Shown here: positions 7,747 to 17,041 of the stretch, one piece after another
How the letters are laid out: each line of letters begins with the position of its first letter
How positions within the stretch are numbered: position 1 is the first letter of the stretch
Assembly: GCF_002250655.1 (NCBI RefSeq)
Contig: NZ_NOZR01000014.1
Span: forward strand, 62,001 to 126,000
Direction: 5' to 3'
Source: Mycolicibacterium sphagni
GTDB lineage: Bacteria; Actinomycetota; Actinomycetes; Mycobacteriales; Mycobacteriaceae
DNA length: 64,000 nucleotides
The notes under the pieces: generated by a model
What the model saw: only the letters and a program-made list of their open reading frames with translations
The model's database searches: none
What the model was told of the DNA's origin: nothing
Made by a program: the position numbers and the translations under genes

Positions 7747-9105
7747 CTAACCCAGCGGGATGCTCTGCTCGTAGCAGAAGACATTGTCCGGGTCGTAGAA
7801 GGCCTTGATCGTGCGTAGCCGCTCGGCATTGGCGCCCCAGTAGGCCCGTTCCCAGTCCGGCATACCGGCGTTGGGCACGTTGACGTACGCGCCGTTGACG
7901 TAAGGGGCCATGGCCTCGGAGAACTCTGCAACCCACCCGAGGACCGCGGCCGTCTCCTCGTCGGAAGCCGGCGCCCCGCCGCGAACGCCCCAACCGGCAC
8001 CGGGTTCGGCGTAATACAGCGCATCGCGGTGCGCGAAAGCAGACCCGCCCGACGGCTCGCTGCTCGCAACCGCGCCGCCGAAAGCGTTGGTGAAGTAGTT
8101 GCACCCAGCCGGCGCGTTCGCCATGAACGCGCCGATGATGCGTATCGCCTCGGTTGGCAGCGGCTCAGTGATCAACTGTGAGTTGAACTTCCAGTTCGCC
8201 GGCTCTTCTTCGATGGGAATCTGAAAATCAGCGTAGATGTCGGCCCAGCTCGCATCCTGTATCACGGTATCGGGGCTTCCTATCGACAGCACCGGCGAAA
8301 GCAGTTGCAACGCTTCGGATTCAGATCCACCGGCGAGAGCCGCATGAAGTGCGAGCCTGTCACGCTCGATCTCCAGCTGACTGGTGAGCCGGTCGTCGAC
8401 AAACGGAGCTGAGCGCTGCCAGGCCTCCAAGACCGCCGCGAGGTCGTCGAGCCCGGACCAGGTCGCGACAAGGAAAATCGCCTGATCCAGCGGATGAATC
8501 CGGTACGTCAGCGAGGTGACGATCCCGAAGTTTCCGTTGCCGGCACCCCGTAGCGCCCACAGCAGATCCGGATTGGTCTGCTCGTCGGCGATCACCACGT
8601 TGGCACCGCTGTCCGCTGGCGCCACGACCACCTCGGCCGCAATCAGGTTGTCCGACGCCATCCCGAATTTGCGCGTCAGCAGGCCAAACCCGCCGCCCAA
8701 TGTCGCACCGACCAATCCGACGCTGCCTTCGGTTCCGGTCGGCGCCGCGACACCGGCCGCACCAAGGGCGGTGACCGTCTCCAACTGATTGAGGCCCGCA
8801 CCGACGGTCGCCGTCTGTGCTGCCGTGTCGATCGCCACCGACTTCAACCCGCTGACGTCGATGATCACGCCGCCGTCCACACCGGACCACCCCTCCAGGG
8901 CGTGCCCGCCACTGCGGACCCGGACCGGGAGACCCTGCTGCCGAGCCCACGCCAGCGCATTCACCACATCGGCGGTGTCGTCGGCGAACACCACCGCAGC
9001 GGGGAGATGTGTGAAGAAGTGGTTCCAGCCTCGGCTGGCGTCCGGGTAGTCGGTATCGCCGGGAGTGACGACCCGTCCGGTGAGCGCATGCGAGTTCATG
9101 GTCAC
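7747..9105 (-). CDS. FAD-linked oxidoreductase of the berberine bridge enzyme type
   Basis: 452 residues. The N-terminal FAD-binding PCMH-type domain (about 30-205) has VRVRSGGHALEGWSGVDGG, where the His of SGGH is the residue that binds FAD covalently, and VGATLGGGFGLLTRKFGMAS. A BBE domain ends the protein (NAGMPDWERAYWGANAERLR, then IKAFYDPDNVFCYEQSIP). The position where bicovalent members carry a Cys reads GTEGSVG, so only the His link is expected. It is the last gene of a three-gene operon with an amino-acid type permease (four-base overlap), which suggests oxidation of an imported small molecule. The substrate is unknown. Confidence 0.88.
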   Translation of the reverse strand: MTMNSHALTGRVVTPGDTDYPDASRGWNHFFTHLPAAVVFADDTADVVNALAWARQQGLPVRVRSGGHALEGWSGVDGGVIIDVSGLKSVAIDTAAQTATVGAGLNQLETVTALGAAGVAAPTGTEGSVGLVGATLGGGFGLLTRKFGMASDNLIAAEVVVAPADSGANVVIADEQTNPDLLWALRGAGNGNFGIVTSLTYRIHPLDQAIFLVATWSGLDDLAAVLEAWQRSAPFVDDRLTSQLEIERDRLALHAALAGGSESEALQLLSPVLSIGSPDTVIQDASWADIYADFQIPIEEEPANWKFNSQLITEPLPTEAIRIIGAFMANAPAGCNYFTNAFGGAVASSEPSGGSAFAHRDALYYAEPGAGWGVRGGAPASDEETAAVLGWVAEFSEAMAPYVNGAYVNVPNAGMPDWERAYWGANAERLRTIKAFYDPDNVFCYEQSIPLG

Positions 9106-10574
9106 TGCACCTCGGCGAACATATTGGGATCGCCGGGTTCGTGCTCGAGGACCTCACGGTTGAACTTCCACATGTAGCCGAAGTACAGCAAGCCTGCCGC
9201 GGACAGACCGAAGGCGATCACGATGGGCGTCAGCGTTGCCGATGAGGCGATCACGACGAACAGCGAAATGACCACCCAGGCAAGCGCGCCGATCGCGACC
9301 GGCCACTCCCAGCGACCCAGGTCGAACCCGGCCGCCGTGCGGTCGAGCTTATGGCGTGTTGCCATGTATAGGACGATTGTCATCAGATACGGCAGGATCG
9401 TGACGATCGCGCCGGCCAAAATCAGTTGCAGCAGTGCATCACCGGGCATCAGGGCCATCAGAATGATGCCGACGGCAAGCACAACCAGGGTCGCTGGAAT
9501 CGGCGTCCTGGTGCGCGGATTGACCCGGCGCATCACCTTATGCGCGGGGAATCGCCCGTCGCGTGACATCGCGTAGATGTAGCGGGCGCCGGAGACCATG
9601 GCGACCAGAGCCGCACCGAAGAAGGCGAGCGTGATCGCCGCGAGCAGTGGCCGTTCGAAACCCGGCCCGAATCGTTCGGTCATGATTTCCGCGACCGGCG
9701 ATTCAGTGGTGGAAACCTTGGTCATGTCGGTGATCGACACGGTGAGGATGATGACGAACAACATCCCGAGGACCGATGCCGCCGTCACCGATCCGATGAT
9801 CGCCCGCGGCACGCTCCGGGTCGGATTCTTGGCTTCCTCAGCCATATTCGACGCCGTCTCGAAGCCGACGAGGGTGGACAGTCCCATGATCGAAGCGGCC
9901 ATCAAGCCACCGCCGACAACGAAATAATTGGGGTCGCCTGAGGTGATGCCGCGCGAGAAGAGGTTCCCGGACGAACCATTGCCGGTGACCACCAACGCCA
10001 CGGTCAGCGCCACTCCGATCACCAACAAGATGCCCAGTTCGACACCCACCGACAGGGAGTTGACCCAGCCGACAATGCGTGTCGCGGCGATCGCCAGGAT
10101 CGCTTGAATGACCAAGACAATCACCGTGATCACCCGTGCGGTGGTCTCGTTGGGCTCCATGCCGAGCAACGGCATCAGACATTGGCTGGCCAACGCGTTG
10201 TCGATGGTCACCGGAGCGGCGACGGCGCTCAGCACGGCGAGCCACCCGAAGGCCCAGCCGATCTTGGGACTGGCCAGTCGCGAGGCCCACGCATACGAGG
10301 ACCCGCTAAGCGGTATGCGAGCCGCGAACTGCGCGTAGACCAAAGCCACCAGAATCTGTCCGATCGCTACGATCGGGAAGAGCCAGATCCCCACTGGACC
10401 GGAGTTGCGCAACACATCGTCGTAGGTGGCGAAGATGCCCACCGCGACAGACAGCGACGCGAACGAAATTGCAAACACCTGAAAGCCATTCAGCGTTCGC
10501 TTCAGTTCCGGCTCGTAGCCGCAATCTTCGCAGAATTCGTCGGCGGCCTCATTGGCCGCGAGCGCCTCGGTCAC
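9102..10574 (-). CDS. APC superfamily amino acid/polyamine permease
   Basis: 490 residues with about 12 membrane segments. The first helix has the family hallmark FQVFAISFASLSVAVGIFAT, the loop region GFETASNMAEEAKNPTRSVP is a consensus APC signature, and ARYIYAMSRDGRFPAHKVMR follows. The first 20 residues include the paired cysteines CEDCGYEP, which is unusual and might bind a metal or act as a redox sensor. It overlaps the BBE-type oxidoreductase by four bases and the upstream exported protein by four bases, so the three are one operon. The permease most resembles GABA/amino-acid transporters; the solute is not readable. Confidence 0.88.
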   Translation of the reverse strand: MTEALAANEAADEFCEDCGYEPELKRTLNGFQVFAISFASLSVAVGIFATYDDVLRNSGPVGIWLFPIVAIGQILVALVYAQFAARIPLSGSSYAWASRLASPKIGWAFGWLAVLSAVAAPVTIDNALASQCLMPLLGMEPNETTARVITVIVLVIQAILAIAATRIVGWVNSLSVGVELGILLVIGVALTVALVVTGNGSSGNLFSRGITSGDPNYFVVGGGLMAASIMGLSTLVGFETASNMAEEAKNPTRSVPRAIIGSVTAASVLGMLFVIILTVSITDMTKVSTTESPVAEIMTERFGPGFERPLLAAITLAFFGAALVAMVSGARYIYAMSRDGRFPAHKVMRRVNPRTRTPIPATLVVLAVGIILMALMPGDALLQLILAGAIVTILPYLMTIVLYMATRHKLDRTAAGFDLGRWEWPVAIGALAWVVISLFVVIASSATLTPIVIAFGLSAAGLLYFGYMWKFNREVLEHEPGDPNMFAEVQ

Positions 10575-10840
10575 TTTCCCATCCTTGTGGCTCCGGCGGC
10601 CGCGGGGGAGTGATTGACAGATCTCGGGTGTTCGTCATCGCCGTGGATCGGGATGACGGTGCCGCGCCGGACGACGTCCTGGTCACCCCGGTCGTACGAC
10701 GAGACGTGATGACTGCTCGTGGAGGGCACTCCGGATTCGGCCTGCGCCAGCCCTGTGCCGACGCCGAGGGCGGCAGCGCAGAGGCCGCCGAAGACTGCGC
10801 CGTAAACGATCGACTTCTTGATGCCGGTGATGATGTTCAT
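10571..10840 (-). CDS. Small exported protein, first gene of permease operon
   Basis: 89 residues from ATG 10840. A signal peptide (IKKSIVYGAVFGGLCAAALG, then VGTGLAQAES) precedes a hydrophilic mature part of about 57 residues with many Ser, His, Asp and Arg (SSHHVSSYDRGDQDVVRRGT). The frame stays open further upstream but that part has no export-like sequence. Its stop overlaps the permease start. No known domain; perhaps an accessory of the permease. Confidence 0.6.
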   Translation of the reverse strand: MNIITGIKKSIVYGAVFGGLCAAALGVGTGLAQAESGVPSTSSHHVSSYDRGDQDVVRRGTVIPIHGDDEHPRSVNHSPAAAGATRMGK

Positions 10841-11004
10841 GGGGTCAACGTATGGCGCGCACCAGACGCAGGACTTCGGGCGAAAGATGTGTTCCTTGGC
10901 CGCCGCTGTGGGGCAAATGATGTAGATGAACGGTGAGTGACGCTTCGACGAGCCACACGGCGATTCGCCGTTTCCGTCCGCCCGGCACAGGCTATGAATC
11001 AACA

Positions 11005-11292
11005 GTGAGCAACCACCACGTGAACCTGACCCCGCAGGAAAACTCGTTGATCGCCGAGAGTGATCCAGCAGCTCTGGCCCGCATGGACGAGAAGCAGTTG
11101 AAGGAACTGCAGAGCCGCCTGCGGCAGGCGCGGGAGAAAAACTTCAGCCTCTTGCGGCGCCAGGGCGCAGCCCGAGTCGAGGCCGAGGGTGGGCGCGGCG
11201 GCGCGCAGCCGGCCAACGAAAAGCGCAGCGAGAAAGTCGACGTCTTCGACGAGGCGCTGGCTCGGGTCAGCCAGCACCTCGACGCCGAATAG
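11005..11292 (+). CDS. Small coiled-coil conserved hypothetical protein
   Basis: 95 residues from GTG 11005. Residues about 20-50 are strongly helical and charged (LARMDEKQLKELQSRLRQAR then EKNFSLLRRQGAARVE), consistent with a coiled coil; the end (DVFDEALARVSQHLDAE) is a second helix. TATGAA at 10993-10998 is a plausible -10 element six bases before the GTG, with no ribosome site, so this is probably a leaderless message. No signal peptide. The function is unknown. It diverges from the permease operon. Confidence 0.65.
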   Translation: MSNHHVNLTPQENSLIAESDPAALARMDEKQLKELQSRLRQAREKNFSLLRRQGAARVEAEGGRGGAQPANEKRSEKVDVFDEALARVSQHLDAE

Positions 11293-11454
11293 CCGCCGCC
11301 AAGGGCGGGATCTGGATCGGGTGTTTTCTGGTTGAACCGGAAAGCTCCGCGCCTCGTGTCATAGCCAGACGACGGTTCCTGGTCGCCGAGAGATAGGGGC
11401 ATGCGATGTGGAGACCAGCAGAGTGAATCCCGAATGAGCTAGAGCGCTGCGCAC

Positions 11455-12366
11455 GTGGAACAGAGCCTGATGGGCCTAGCCTTCGGCGCCGGATTGGTAG
11501 CAGTACTGAATCCGTGCGGCTTCGCGATGCTGCCTGTCTATATGACCCTGGTTGTGCGCGGTGACGCCGCCGGTGAGCTGAGTGCGCTACGGCGCGCACT
11601 GGTAGCCACTCTGGAGATGGTGTTGGGCTTCATGGCGGTGTTCGGCGCGTTCGGGCTGCTCACGGTGTCCGCCGCCGCGGCCGTCCAGCAGTACCTCCCG
11701 TACGTCACGGTCGCGATTGGCGTAGCCCTCGTCGGCCTCGGCATCTGGTCATTGGCCGGCCGCCACCTGCCTGGGCTCAACCCGGTGGTGACTCGAAGCA
11801 GCCGATGGGCGCCGACGGTGCGGGGCGGCTCGATGTTCGGCTACGGCATCGGATACGCGATCGCGTCGCTATCGTGCACGGTCGGTCCCTTCCTGGCCGT
11901 CACCGCTGCAAGTTTCCGCAGCGGGCTGATCATCGACGGTCTGGTCACCTACCTGATCTACGCCGCCGGCATGTCACTGATCGTGGGTGTTCTGGCGATC
12001 GCCGCGGCGTTCGCCAACCCCATCGGGATGTATCGGATGCGCCGAATTCTGCCGTATACAAACAGGATTGGCGGCGCTCTGGTGTTGATGGTCGGACTTT
12101 ACGTCGCGTACTACGGCGTCTACGAAGTGCGGATCTTCGACGGCGCCGCGGCTCCGGACGATCCGGTGATCTCCGCCGCGGGGCGCCTCCAGAGCGCTCT
12201 GGTCGTGTGGGTGCACGGGCACGGCGGCTATCCGTGGCTGGTGGCGTTGGTCGTGCTGGTGTTGGTCTCGTTCGCGGTGGCGTGGGGCAGGGCGCTGCAT
12301 CGGAGCGCGAAGGTGCGGCGGGTGCTCAAGCTGCACTCGGGCGAGCTCACCGCGTCGTCGTCCTGA
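11455..12366 (+). CDS. CcdA/DsbD-like thiol-disulfide transmembrane protein
   Basis: 303 residues with six core membrane helices. The two conserved cysteines that shuttle electrons across the membrane in CcdA are present: Cys21 in VLNPCGFAMLP and Cys141 in SLSCTVGPFLAV. The start is GTG 11455; no strong ribosome site precedes it. A seventh hydrophobic segment near residue 255 and a basic tail extend it beyond the usual CcdA length. No cytochrome c maturation genes (ResB, ResC, thioredoxin) are next to it, so it may reduce exported disulfide proteins rather than serve cytochrome c assembly. Confidence 0.85.
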   Translation: MEQSLMGLAFGAGLVAVLNPCGFAMLPVYMTLVVRGDAAGELSALRRALVATLEMVLGFMAVFGAFGLLTVSAAAAVQQYLPYVTVAIGVALVGLGIWSLAGRHLPGLNPVVTRSSRWAPTVRGGSMFGYGIGYAIASLSCTVGPFLAVTAASFRSGLIIDGLVTYLIYAAGMSLIVGVLAIAAAFANPIGMYRMRRILPYTNRIGGALVLMVGLYVAYYGVYEVRIFDGAAAPDDPVISAAGRLQSALVVWVHGHGGYPWLVALVVLVLVSFAVAWGRALHRSAKVRRVLKLHSGELTASSS

Positions 12367-12526
12367 CTCAGCCCCGGTCGTTTGGAACGAAATGTGCCAA
12401 TCCCCGGCGAACTTGTGAATTTCCTGGTCTCCTGCTGAACCAGCCCGTGTGGCCAGTCGTGTCTCACATGGGGAATGCACTGACTGAGCGATCAGGGAGA
12501 CGGCCATCGACGAGCAACGAGCGCCG

Positions 12527-13168
12527 ATGTTGACATCAACGGCTGCGGCCGACGAGCGTGTCGGGGTGGCTGAGGTGACGGCCGGCGACGCCCGGCAGCG
12601 GATCCTTCAGGCGACCGTCCAGTGTTTCCGCGCCTACGGGTACGAGAAATCGTCGATGCGCCTGATCGCGACCACAGCCGGGGTGTCGCAGACACTGCTG
12701 CACTATCACTTCGAGACCAAAGAGAAGCTGTTCGACGCGGCCATCAACGACGTCGCCAAGACATTGTTCGCGACGGCGTCGGCCCAGCTGACCCACGCCG
12801 CGTCCGTGCCCGATGGCCTGGCCGACGCCGCCGGCCTGCTGTACACCCTGTTCATCGACAATCTCGACACGGTCACCTTCGTCGTCGAGTTCGGGGCCGC
12901 GGCCAACCACAACGACTTTCTGCGGTCTGCATACCTCGAGTTCCGCGATGCGCAGCGCCAGCAGTTCGCCTCACTGCTCCAGACGATCACGGGAACCGAC
13001 GCGCAAGACGACATGATCGACGAATCGGTGCGCCTCATGGAAATCGTGCTGCTCGGCATGTCGATGCAGCGTCCGTTCGTAACCGACGCTCCGCGCTTCC
13101 GCGCCGACTTCGACCGCTTCGTCCTCATGCTCATCACCCAGCTGATCGAGGGCATGACTTCGAGGTGA
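12527..13168 (+). CDS. TetR family transcriptional regulator
   Basis: 213 residues. The helix-turn-helix spans residues about 22-66 (RQRILQATVQCFRAYGYEKS then MRLIATTAGVSQTLLHYHFE and TKEKLF). The ligand domain is all-helical, with several Met and Phe residues. The stop codon is only four bases before the ATG of the RslA-like anti-sigma factor, so both are probably one transcript, an unusual pairing. No clear palindrome was found in its upstream 160 bases. Confidence 0.88.
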   Translation: MLTSTAAADERVGVAEVTAGDARQRILQATVQCFRAYGYEKSSMRLIATTAGVSQTLLHYHFETKEKLFDAAINDVAKTLFATASAQLTHAASVPDGLADAAGLLYTLFIDNLDTVTFVVEFGAAANHNDFLRSAYLEFRDAQRQQFASLLQTITGTDAQDDMIDESVRLMEIVLLGMSMQRPFVTDAPRFRADFDRFVLMLITQLIEGMTSR

Positions 13169-13172
13169 CGTA

Positions 13173-13901
13173 ATGACCACTCTTGACGGCCCGACGCCGT
13201 CCGGCGGCACCCATCCATACGCCCTGTGGGACGCGGCTTACGTGCTGGGCTCCCTGTCGGCTGCCGAGCGGCGTGAATTCGAAGCTCACCTGCGCGGCTG
13301 CCCGTCGTGCGCCGACGCGGTCAGCGACCTCAGCGGTATGCCCGCGCTGCTGTCCCAGATCGACCGCGGCTACATCAACACGCTCGACGAGATCGGTGCG
13401 CCTGCCGCACTGCCGCCGATGCGAGACGAGCTCCTTGCTCGCGTCAACTCACGGCGGCGACAGTCCCGTGCGCTGACGTGGACGTTGACGGCAGCTGCCG
13501 CGGTGGCGGTCGGCGTGTTCGTGGCCATCGCCTCGAACCCGATGGCCGTGACAACTTCTCAGGAGCAAGTCCAGGCCGCGGCGCTCACCATGACTCCGGT
13601 CAAACCAATACCGCTGGCGGCCACCGTGACCCTCAGCAGCCGGACGTGGGGCACCCGCATCGACGTGCACTGCACCTCCACCGAGGGGCCGGGGGGCGTC
13701 GAGTACGACGGTGGCGACGACCGGCTGGCGGTGGTCGCGATCGGACGCGACGGTAGCCGGGTTCAGTTGGCAACGTGGACAGCGCAACCCGGAATGACGG
13801 CGACGTTAGGCGGCAGCACATCGATCCCGCTCGACCAAATCGCTTCTGTGCAAATCGTTTCCGCCAACGTAGGAGATGTGCTTCTGCGGCGCGACCTTTG
13901 A
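13173..13901 (+). CDS. RslA-like zinc-finger anti-sigma factor
   Basis: 242 residues. The cytosolic N-terminus has the zinc-binding anti-sigma domain H39-x3-C43-x2-C46 (FEAHLRGCPSCADAV) preceded by YALWDAAYVLGSLSAAERRE, closely like RslA, the anti-sigma factor of SigL in Mycobacterium tuberculosis. One transmembrane helix follows (about 95-118), then an extracytoplasmic domain with WGTRIDVHCTS and the C-terminal SVQIVSANVGDVLLRRDL. RslA is normally encoded directly behind sigL; here no ECF sigma gene adjoins, and a TetR gene precedes it. It may be a paralogue acting on a sigma factor encoded elsewhere. Confidence 0.8.
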   Translation: MTTLDGPTPSGGTHPYALWDAAYVLGSLSAAERREFEAHLRGCPSCADAVSDLSGMPALLSQIDRGYINTLDEIGAPAALPPMRDELLARVNSRRRQSRALTWTLTAAAAVAVGVFVAIASNPMAVTTSQEQVQAAALTMTPVKPIPLAATVTLSSRTWGTRIDVHCTSTEGPGGVEYDGGDDRLAVVAIGRDGSRVQLATWTAQPGMTATLGGSTSIPLDQIASVQIVSANVGDVLLRRDL

Positions 13902-14010
13902 TCTAGAGTGAACCGTGGCTGGGAGTTGGCTGTATTTGACACACGACGAAGTGCCGGACCGTAGCGTCGGTCGCGCTGATTGAGCCGACCAGAGATATGG
14001 GGTGGTCCCT

Positions 14011-15756
14011 GTGGGCCAAGCAAAACGCCGGCGCCAACCCTATCTGTGGCTTGGTGCCGGGGCGATCACCTTCGGTGTCGGAGCGGCACTGGCCAGTGGA
14101 TCCGGCGTTGCCCACGCCGATAGCGCCCAGGCCGGTCCCGCGCCGCAAAATGCCGGCGCGGTCCACACCACCACCAAGCCCGGCTCCGGCGTCGCGGCAC
14201 CCAGGGTTGCGTTGAGCAGTGTCACCACGCTCAAGGCGGCGGCTCTCACATCGAGCATCAAACGGGCGGCGGTCGCCGTCCCCGCCACCCCCTCGGCCGC
14301 GGAGCAAGCGTTGTCCGGCGGCATCAACGGCTTCGTCCAGACGCTGACTGGGCGTCCACTGGTGGGCAACGGTGCCAACGGAACGACCAATGCCGAAGGG
14401 GTGGGCACCGCCGGAGCTCCCGGCGGATGGTTGTACGGCAACGGTGGCGACGGTGGCGATAGCACGGCGGCCGGAGTAGCCGGCGGCAATGGCGGCTCGG
14501 CCGGATTGATCGGTACGGGCGGCGTCGGTGGGACAGGCGGCTGGGGCGCCTCCGGTGGGGTAGGTGGCGCCGGAGGACTGGTGTACGGCAACGGCGGTGC
14601 GGGTGGTGTCGGCGGGCCGGTGGGTGCCGGCGGTGCCGGCGGCAACGCGCTGTTCCTCGGAGCCGGTGGTGCCGGCGGGCTGGGCGGGGAAACAGCGCAA
14701 GGCGGTAACGGTGGCCGGGGCGGCCTGTTCGGTGGCAGCGGTGGAAGTGGCGGCGCCGGTGGGGTTTTGGGCGCCGGCGGGACCGGAGGCTTCGGCGGTT
14801 TGTTGGGTCATCGGGGAGCGGCTGGTGCCGCGGGCGGCGCGCCCACCGTCGCCTTGACCTACACGACGACCAACCAATACACGACTGTCGGTCTTTCCAT
14901 CGGTGGAGGACCCGTGACCCAGGTCGAAGTCGACACTGGTTCAAGCCCTTTGATCATCCCGATCACCGACGTCAATGCTGACAACATCGGCCAGCCCACC
15001 GGCAAGACGGGCATGATCCAATACGGGGACTGGGGGCGGTTCTACTACAGCGTGTACGACACATCGGTGAATTTCGGCGATGGAATAATTACTGAACCCA
15101 CTGATATCGGCGTGGTCACGAGCGTTTCGGAATCGACTGACAACGGCGCGACCTGGCACGACATCCCCCAATCCGAGTGGTCGGACCCGAAATACGCGGT
15201 GTCGGCTGATATGGGTGTCTGCTGGGGCACGTCCGACGGGGTGGGCAGCGTCGTGCACGCATTGCCTACGGGCCTCAATCAAGGCCTGTTGATCAATGAA
15301 CCCGCGGGCCAGCTCACATTCGGAGCCAACCCCCTCACACCTGTCACCTCGGCTACCGGCTGGTACGACGCAACCCTGGACGTGCAGGTCAGTTACAAGG
15401 GAACTTCGACTCCGATCCAGCAGATCGTCAACAACGTGACCATCGACAGCGGTGGGCTGGGCGGAAATGTTCCGATCGATGTACTCCCATCCACCTTGTC
15501 GGACTTGAAAGTCGACGACTACCTTCCGGTGGGAACCACCGTCTCTGTCTACACCAGCGACGGACTGACTCTGCTCTACACGACGACGATCACGCAGGAT
15601 GACTACGACGATGGCCCCAGTGCCTCTGTGTCGTCGAAGGACTATGGATTCAATAGCGGGATCACACCATTCCTGCAGGGGCCGATCTACTTCTCCTACG
15701 ACCCCGCGGATGTCGGGACGACCACCTTCGACTACGCGCCGAGTACGCCGGTCTAG
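14011..15756 (+). CDS. Secreted PGRS protein with pepsin-like aspartic protease domain, no PE domain
   Basis: 581 residues from GTG 14011, chosen because GGGGTGG lies five to six bases ahead; GTG 14002 is possible. A Sec signal peptide (residues about 8-37, ending GVAHADS) takes the place of a PE domain. A linker follows, then a Gly-Gly-X repeat region (residues about 120-280), then a protease domain of about 290 residues. The two catalytic aspartates are in DTGSS (Asp308) and DSGG (Asp479), each preceded by hydrophobic residues as in pepsin-like enzymes. The domain resembles PecA, PE_PGRS35 and PE_PGRS16 of pathogenic mycobacteria, where the PE domain directs ESX-5 export. Here export is expected by Sec. 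A target protein is unknown. Confidence 0.85.
   Translation: MGQAKRRRQPYLWLGAGAITFGVGAALASGSGVAHADSAQAGPAPQNAGAVHTTTKPGSGVAAPRVALSSVTTLKAAALTSSIKRAAVAVPATPSAAEQALSGGINGFVQTLTGRPLVGNGANGTTNAEGVGTAGAPGGWLYGNGGDGGDSTAAGVAGGNGGSAGLIGTGGVGGTGGWGASGGVGGAGGLVYGNGGAGGVGGPVGAGGAGGNALFLGAGGAGGLGGETAQGGNGGRGGLFGGSGGSGGAGGVLGAGGTGGFGGLLGHRGAAGAAGGAPTVALTYTTTNQYTTVGLSIGGGPVTQVEVDTGSSPLIIPITDVNADNIGQPTGKTGMIQYGDWGRFYYSVYDTSVNFGDGIITEPTDIGVVTSVSESTDNGATWHDIPQSEWSDPKYAVSADMGVCWGTSDGVGSVVHALPTGLNQGLLINEPAGQLTFGANPLTPVTSATGWYDATLDVQVSYKGTSTPIQQIVNNVTIDSGGLGGNVPIDVLPSTLSDLKVDDYLPVGTTVSVYTSDGLTLLYTTTITQDDYDDGPSASVSSKDYGFNSGITPFLQGPIYFSYDPADVGTTTFDYAPSTPV
14401..14845 (+). repeat. PGRS-type Gly-Gly-X coding repeat
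   Basis: About 445 bases of GGC/GGT-rich imperfect triplet and nonamer repeats encoding GGXGG units with YGNGG and GAGG variants. It links the signal-peptide part to the protease domain. Such stretches recombine and vary in length between strains. Confidence 0.85.
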
Positions 15757-16910
15757 TCGCCTAATTCGTCGCGGGCCTCCGCGACAGTATCGCCGTCGCA
15801 CAGCAGGAGACTGTGTGCCAGCTCGGCTGCCTCACTGGGGTCGGCCACCAGATGGAGTGGAATGCCCTCGCCCTGAAGTGCTTCGGCGTGCTCCCGCAGC
15901 AGAGCGTTGCGCTCCTCTTCGTCACTGCCGACCTGCCTGATGATCGCCAGTAGCACCCGATCGGGAAACTCGCGGGCCATCTCCTCATAGATCAGCGGGT
16001 CGCGCTGGCCGCTGTCGCCGATCAACACGAAACGCATTCCTGGATACGCGTCGAACAGCCGCCGTACAGCGGCGCGCTTGTGTTCGGCCCCGCTGCGCCT
16101 CAGGTAGCGCTCGGTTGGCCCCCAATCGGTGAGGAACATCGGGCCCGGAGGGAAGGCACGAAGTTCGATGAACTGCTCCAGCATCGAATAGAACGACCAG
16201 CTTCCCGTCGACACATAGAAGAACGCGGGCTCCGGGCGGAGCTTCCCGCTTCGCCCGGCAACACCCCGCGCCAGTCCTCGGTAGAGCGCGGACATGCCGG
16301 GAATCGCGTTGCGCTGCTCCACTTCTCGCAACAGTGTTCTGGCCACCATCGCCAAGCCTTCGGTCAGTCCCGTGAGCAGGATGGTGTCGTCGATGTCGGA
16401 GATCACCAGAAACGGCGCGGCCAGAGAGGGTTTGACCACCCATCCGCTGCCGACGGCGGGCTCGTCGTCACCGATCCCCGCGGCGACCGCTTCGGCGGCG
16501 TGCCAGCCGACCTTCAATTTCGGCACGGGCAGCGAGAAATTGGCGAAGCCGTGACTGTCGGTGACCTCCGTTGCCCGATGTCTGCCGACCCGCAATTCGA
16601 CCTCGGCTCCGACGATGGACAGGGCCGCATGTCGACGCAAATTGCTCTGGGCCACCTCCCAATACGGGATGCGGCTATCGCCGGGCAGTTCGGGAGTCTC
16701 GATCACCCGAACCCGCACCTTGGCCACGTCGTCGGCCGCGAATCCGCGGTAGACCACCACCCGCACGCCCCGGAACGCCCCTGATTGCAGCTTGTAGTCA
16801 CGGCGACGTTCGGTGAGCTTGCTCTCCAGCCCGGCGACCACGGCCGCGGTCTCGGGGCTGCGCAATCTCGCATTCAGATCCGATGCGATCCGGCGGGGCA
16901 GTCGGGGCAT
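15753..16910 (-). CDS. App1-like phosphatase (DUF2183) family protein
   Basis: 385 residues from ATG 16910. The middle of the protein has the HAD-like motif [20 protein letters not shown] (DxDxT), then [36 protein letters not shown] and [13 protein letters not shown], all features of the App1 phosphatidate phosphatase domain family. The first 190 residues form a beta-rich domain as in other bacterial members. It is probably cytosolic; the yeast enzyme dephosphorylates phosphatidate, but the bacterial substrate is not known. Its stop shares the four bases CTAG (15753-15756) with the stop of the convergent PGRS protease gene. Confidence 0.85.
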   Translation of the reverse strand: MPRLPRRIASDLNARLRSPETAAVVAGLESKLTERRRDYKLQSGAFRGVRVVVYRGFAADDVAKVRVRVIETPELPGDSRIPYWEVAQSNLRRHAALSIVGAEVELRVGRHRATEVTDSHGFANFSLPVPKLKVGWHAAEAVAAGIGDDEPAVGSGWVVKPSLAAPFLVISDIDDTILLTGLTEGLAMVARTLLREVEQRNAIPGMSALYRGLARGVAGRSGKLRPEPAFFYVSTGSWSFYSMLEQFIELRAFPPGPMFLTDWGPTERYLRRSGAEHKRAAVRRLFDAYPGMRFVLIGDSGQRDPLIYEEMAREFPDRVLLAIIRQVGSDEEERNALLREHAEALQGEGIPLHLVADPSEAAELAHSLLLCDGDTVAEARDELGD

Positions 16911-17041
16911 GAGAACAGCATGGCAGCAGAACGTCCCCCGATCGGTGGACACGCGATTCATCCCGCACATCCGCCAGCCACCCGATGCCGCTCAAGGCCG
17001 TGAACCAGGAGAGTCAGTGCCAACAACAGAGGAGGTCAATC

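Noticed and set aside
13936-13963. TTGACA at 13936-13941 with TAGCGT as a promoter for the PGRS protease gene
   Set aside because: The spacing of about 20 bases is too long for a confident sigma-A promoter; it is noted only as possible.
14040-14645. Proline-rich minus-strand frame
   Set aside because: It is simply the complement of the glycine-rich repeat coding sequence.
14401-14845. Repeats resembling a CRISPR or tandem DNA array
   Set aside because: The repeats are in frame, imperfect and code for Gly-Gly-X; there are no uniform spacers or cas genes.
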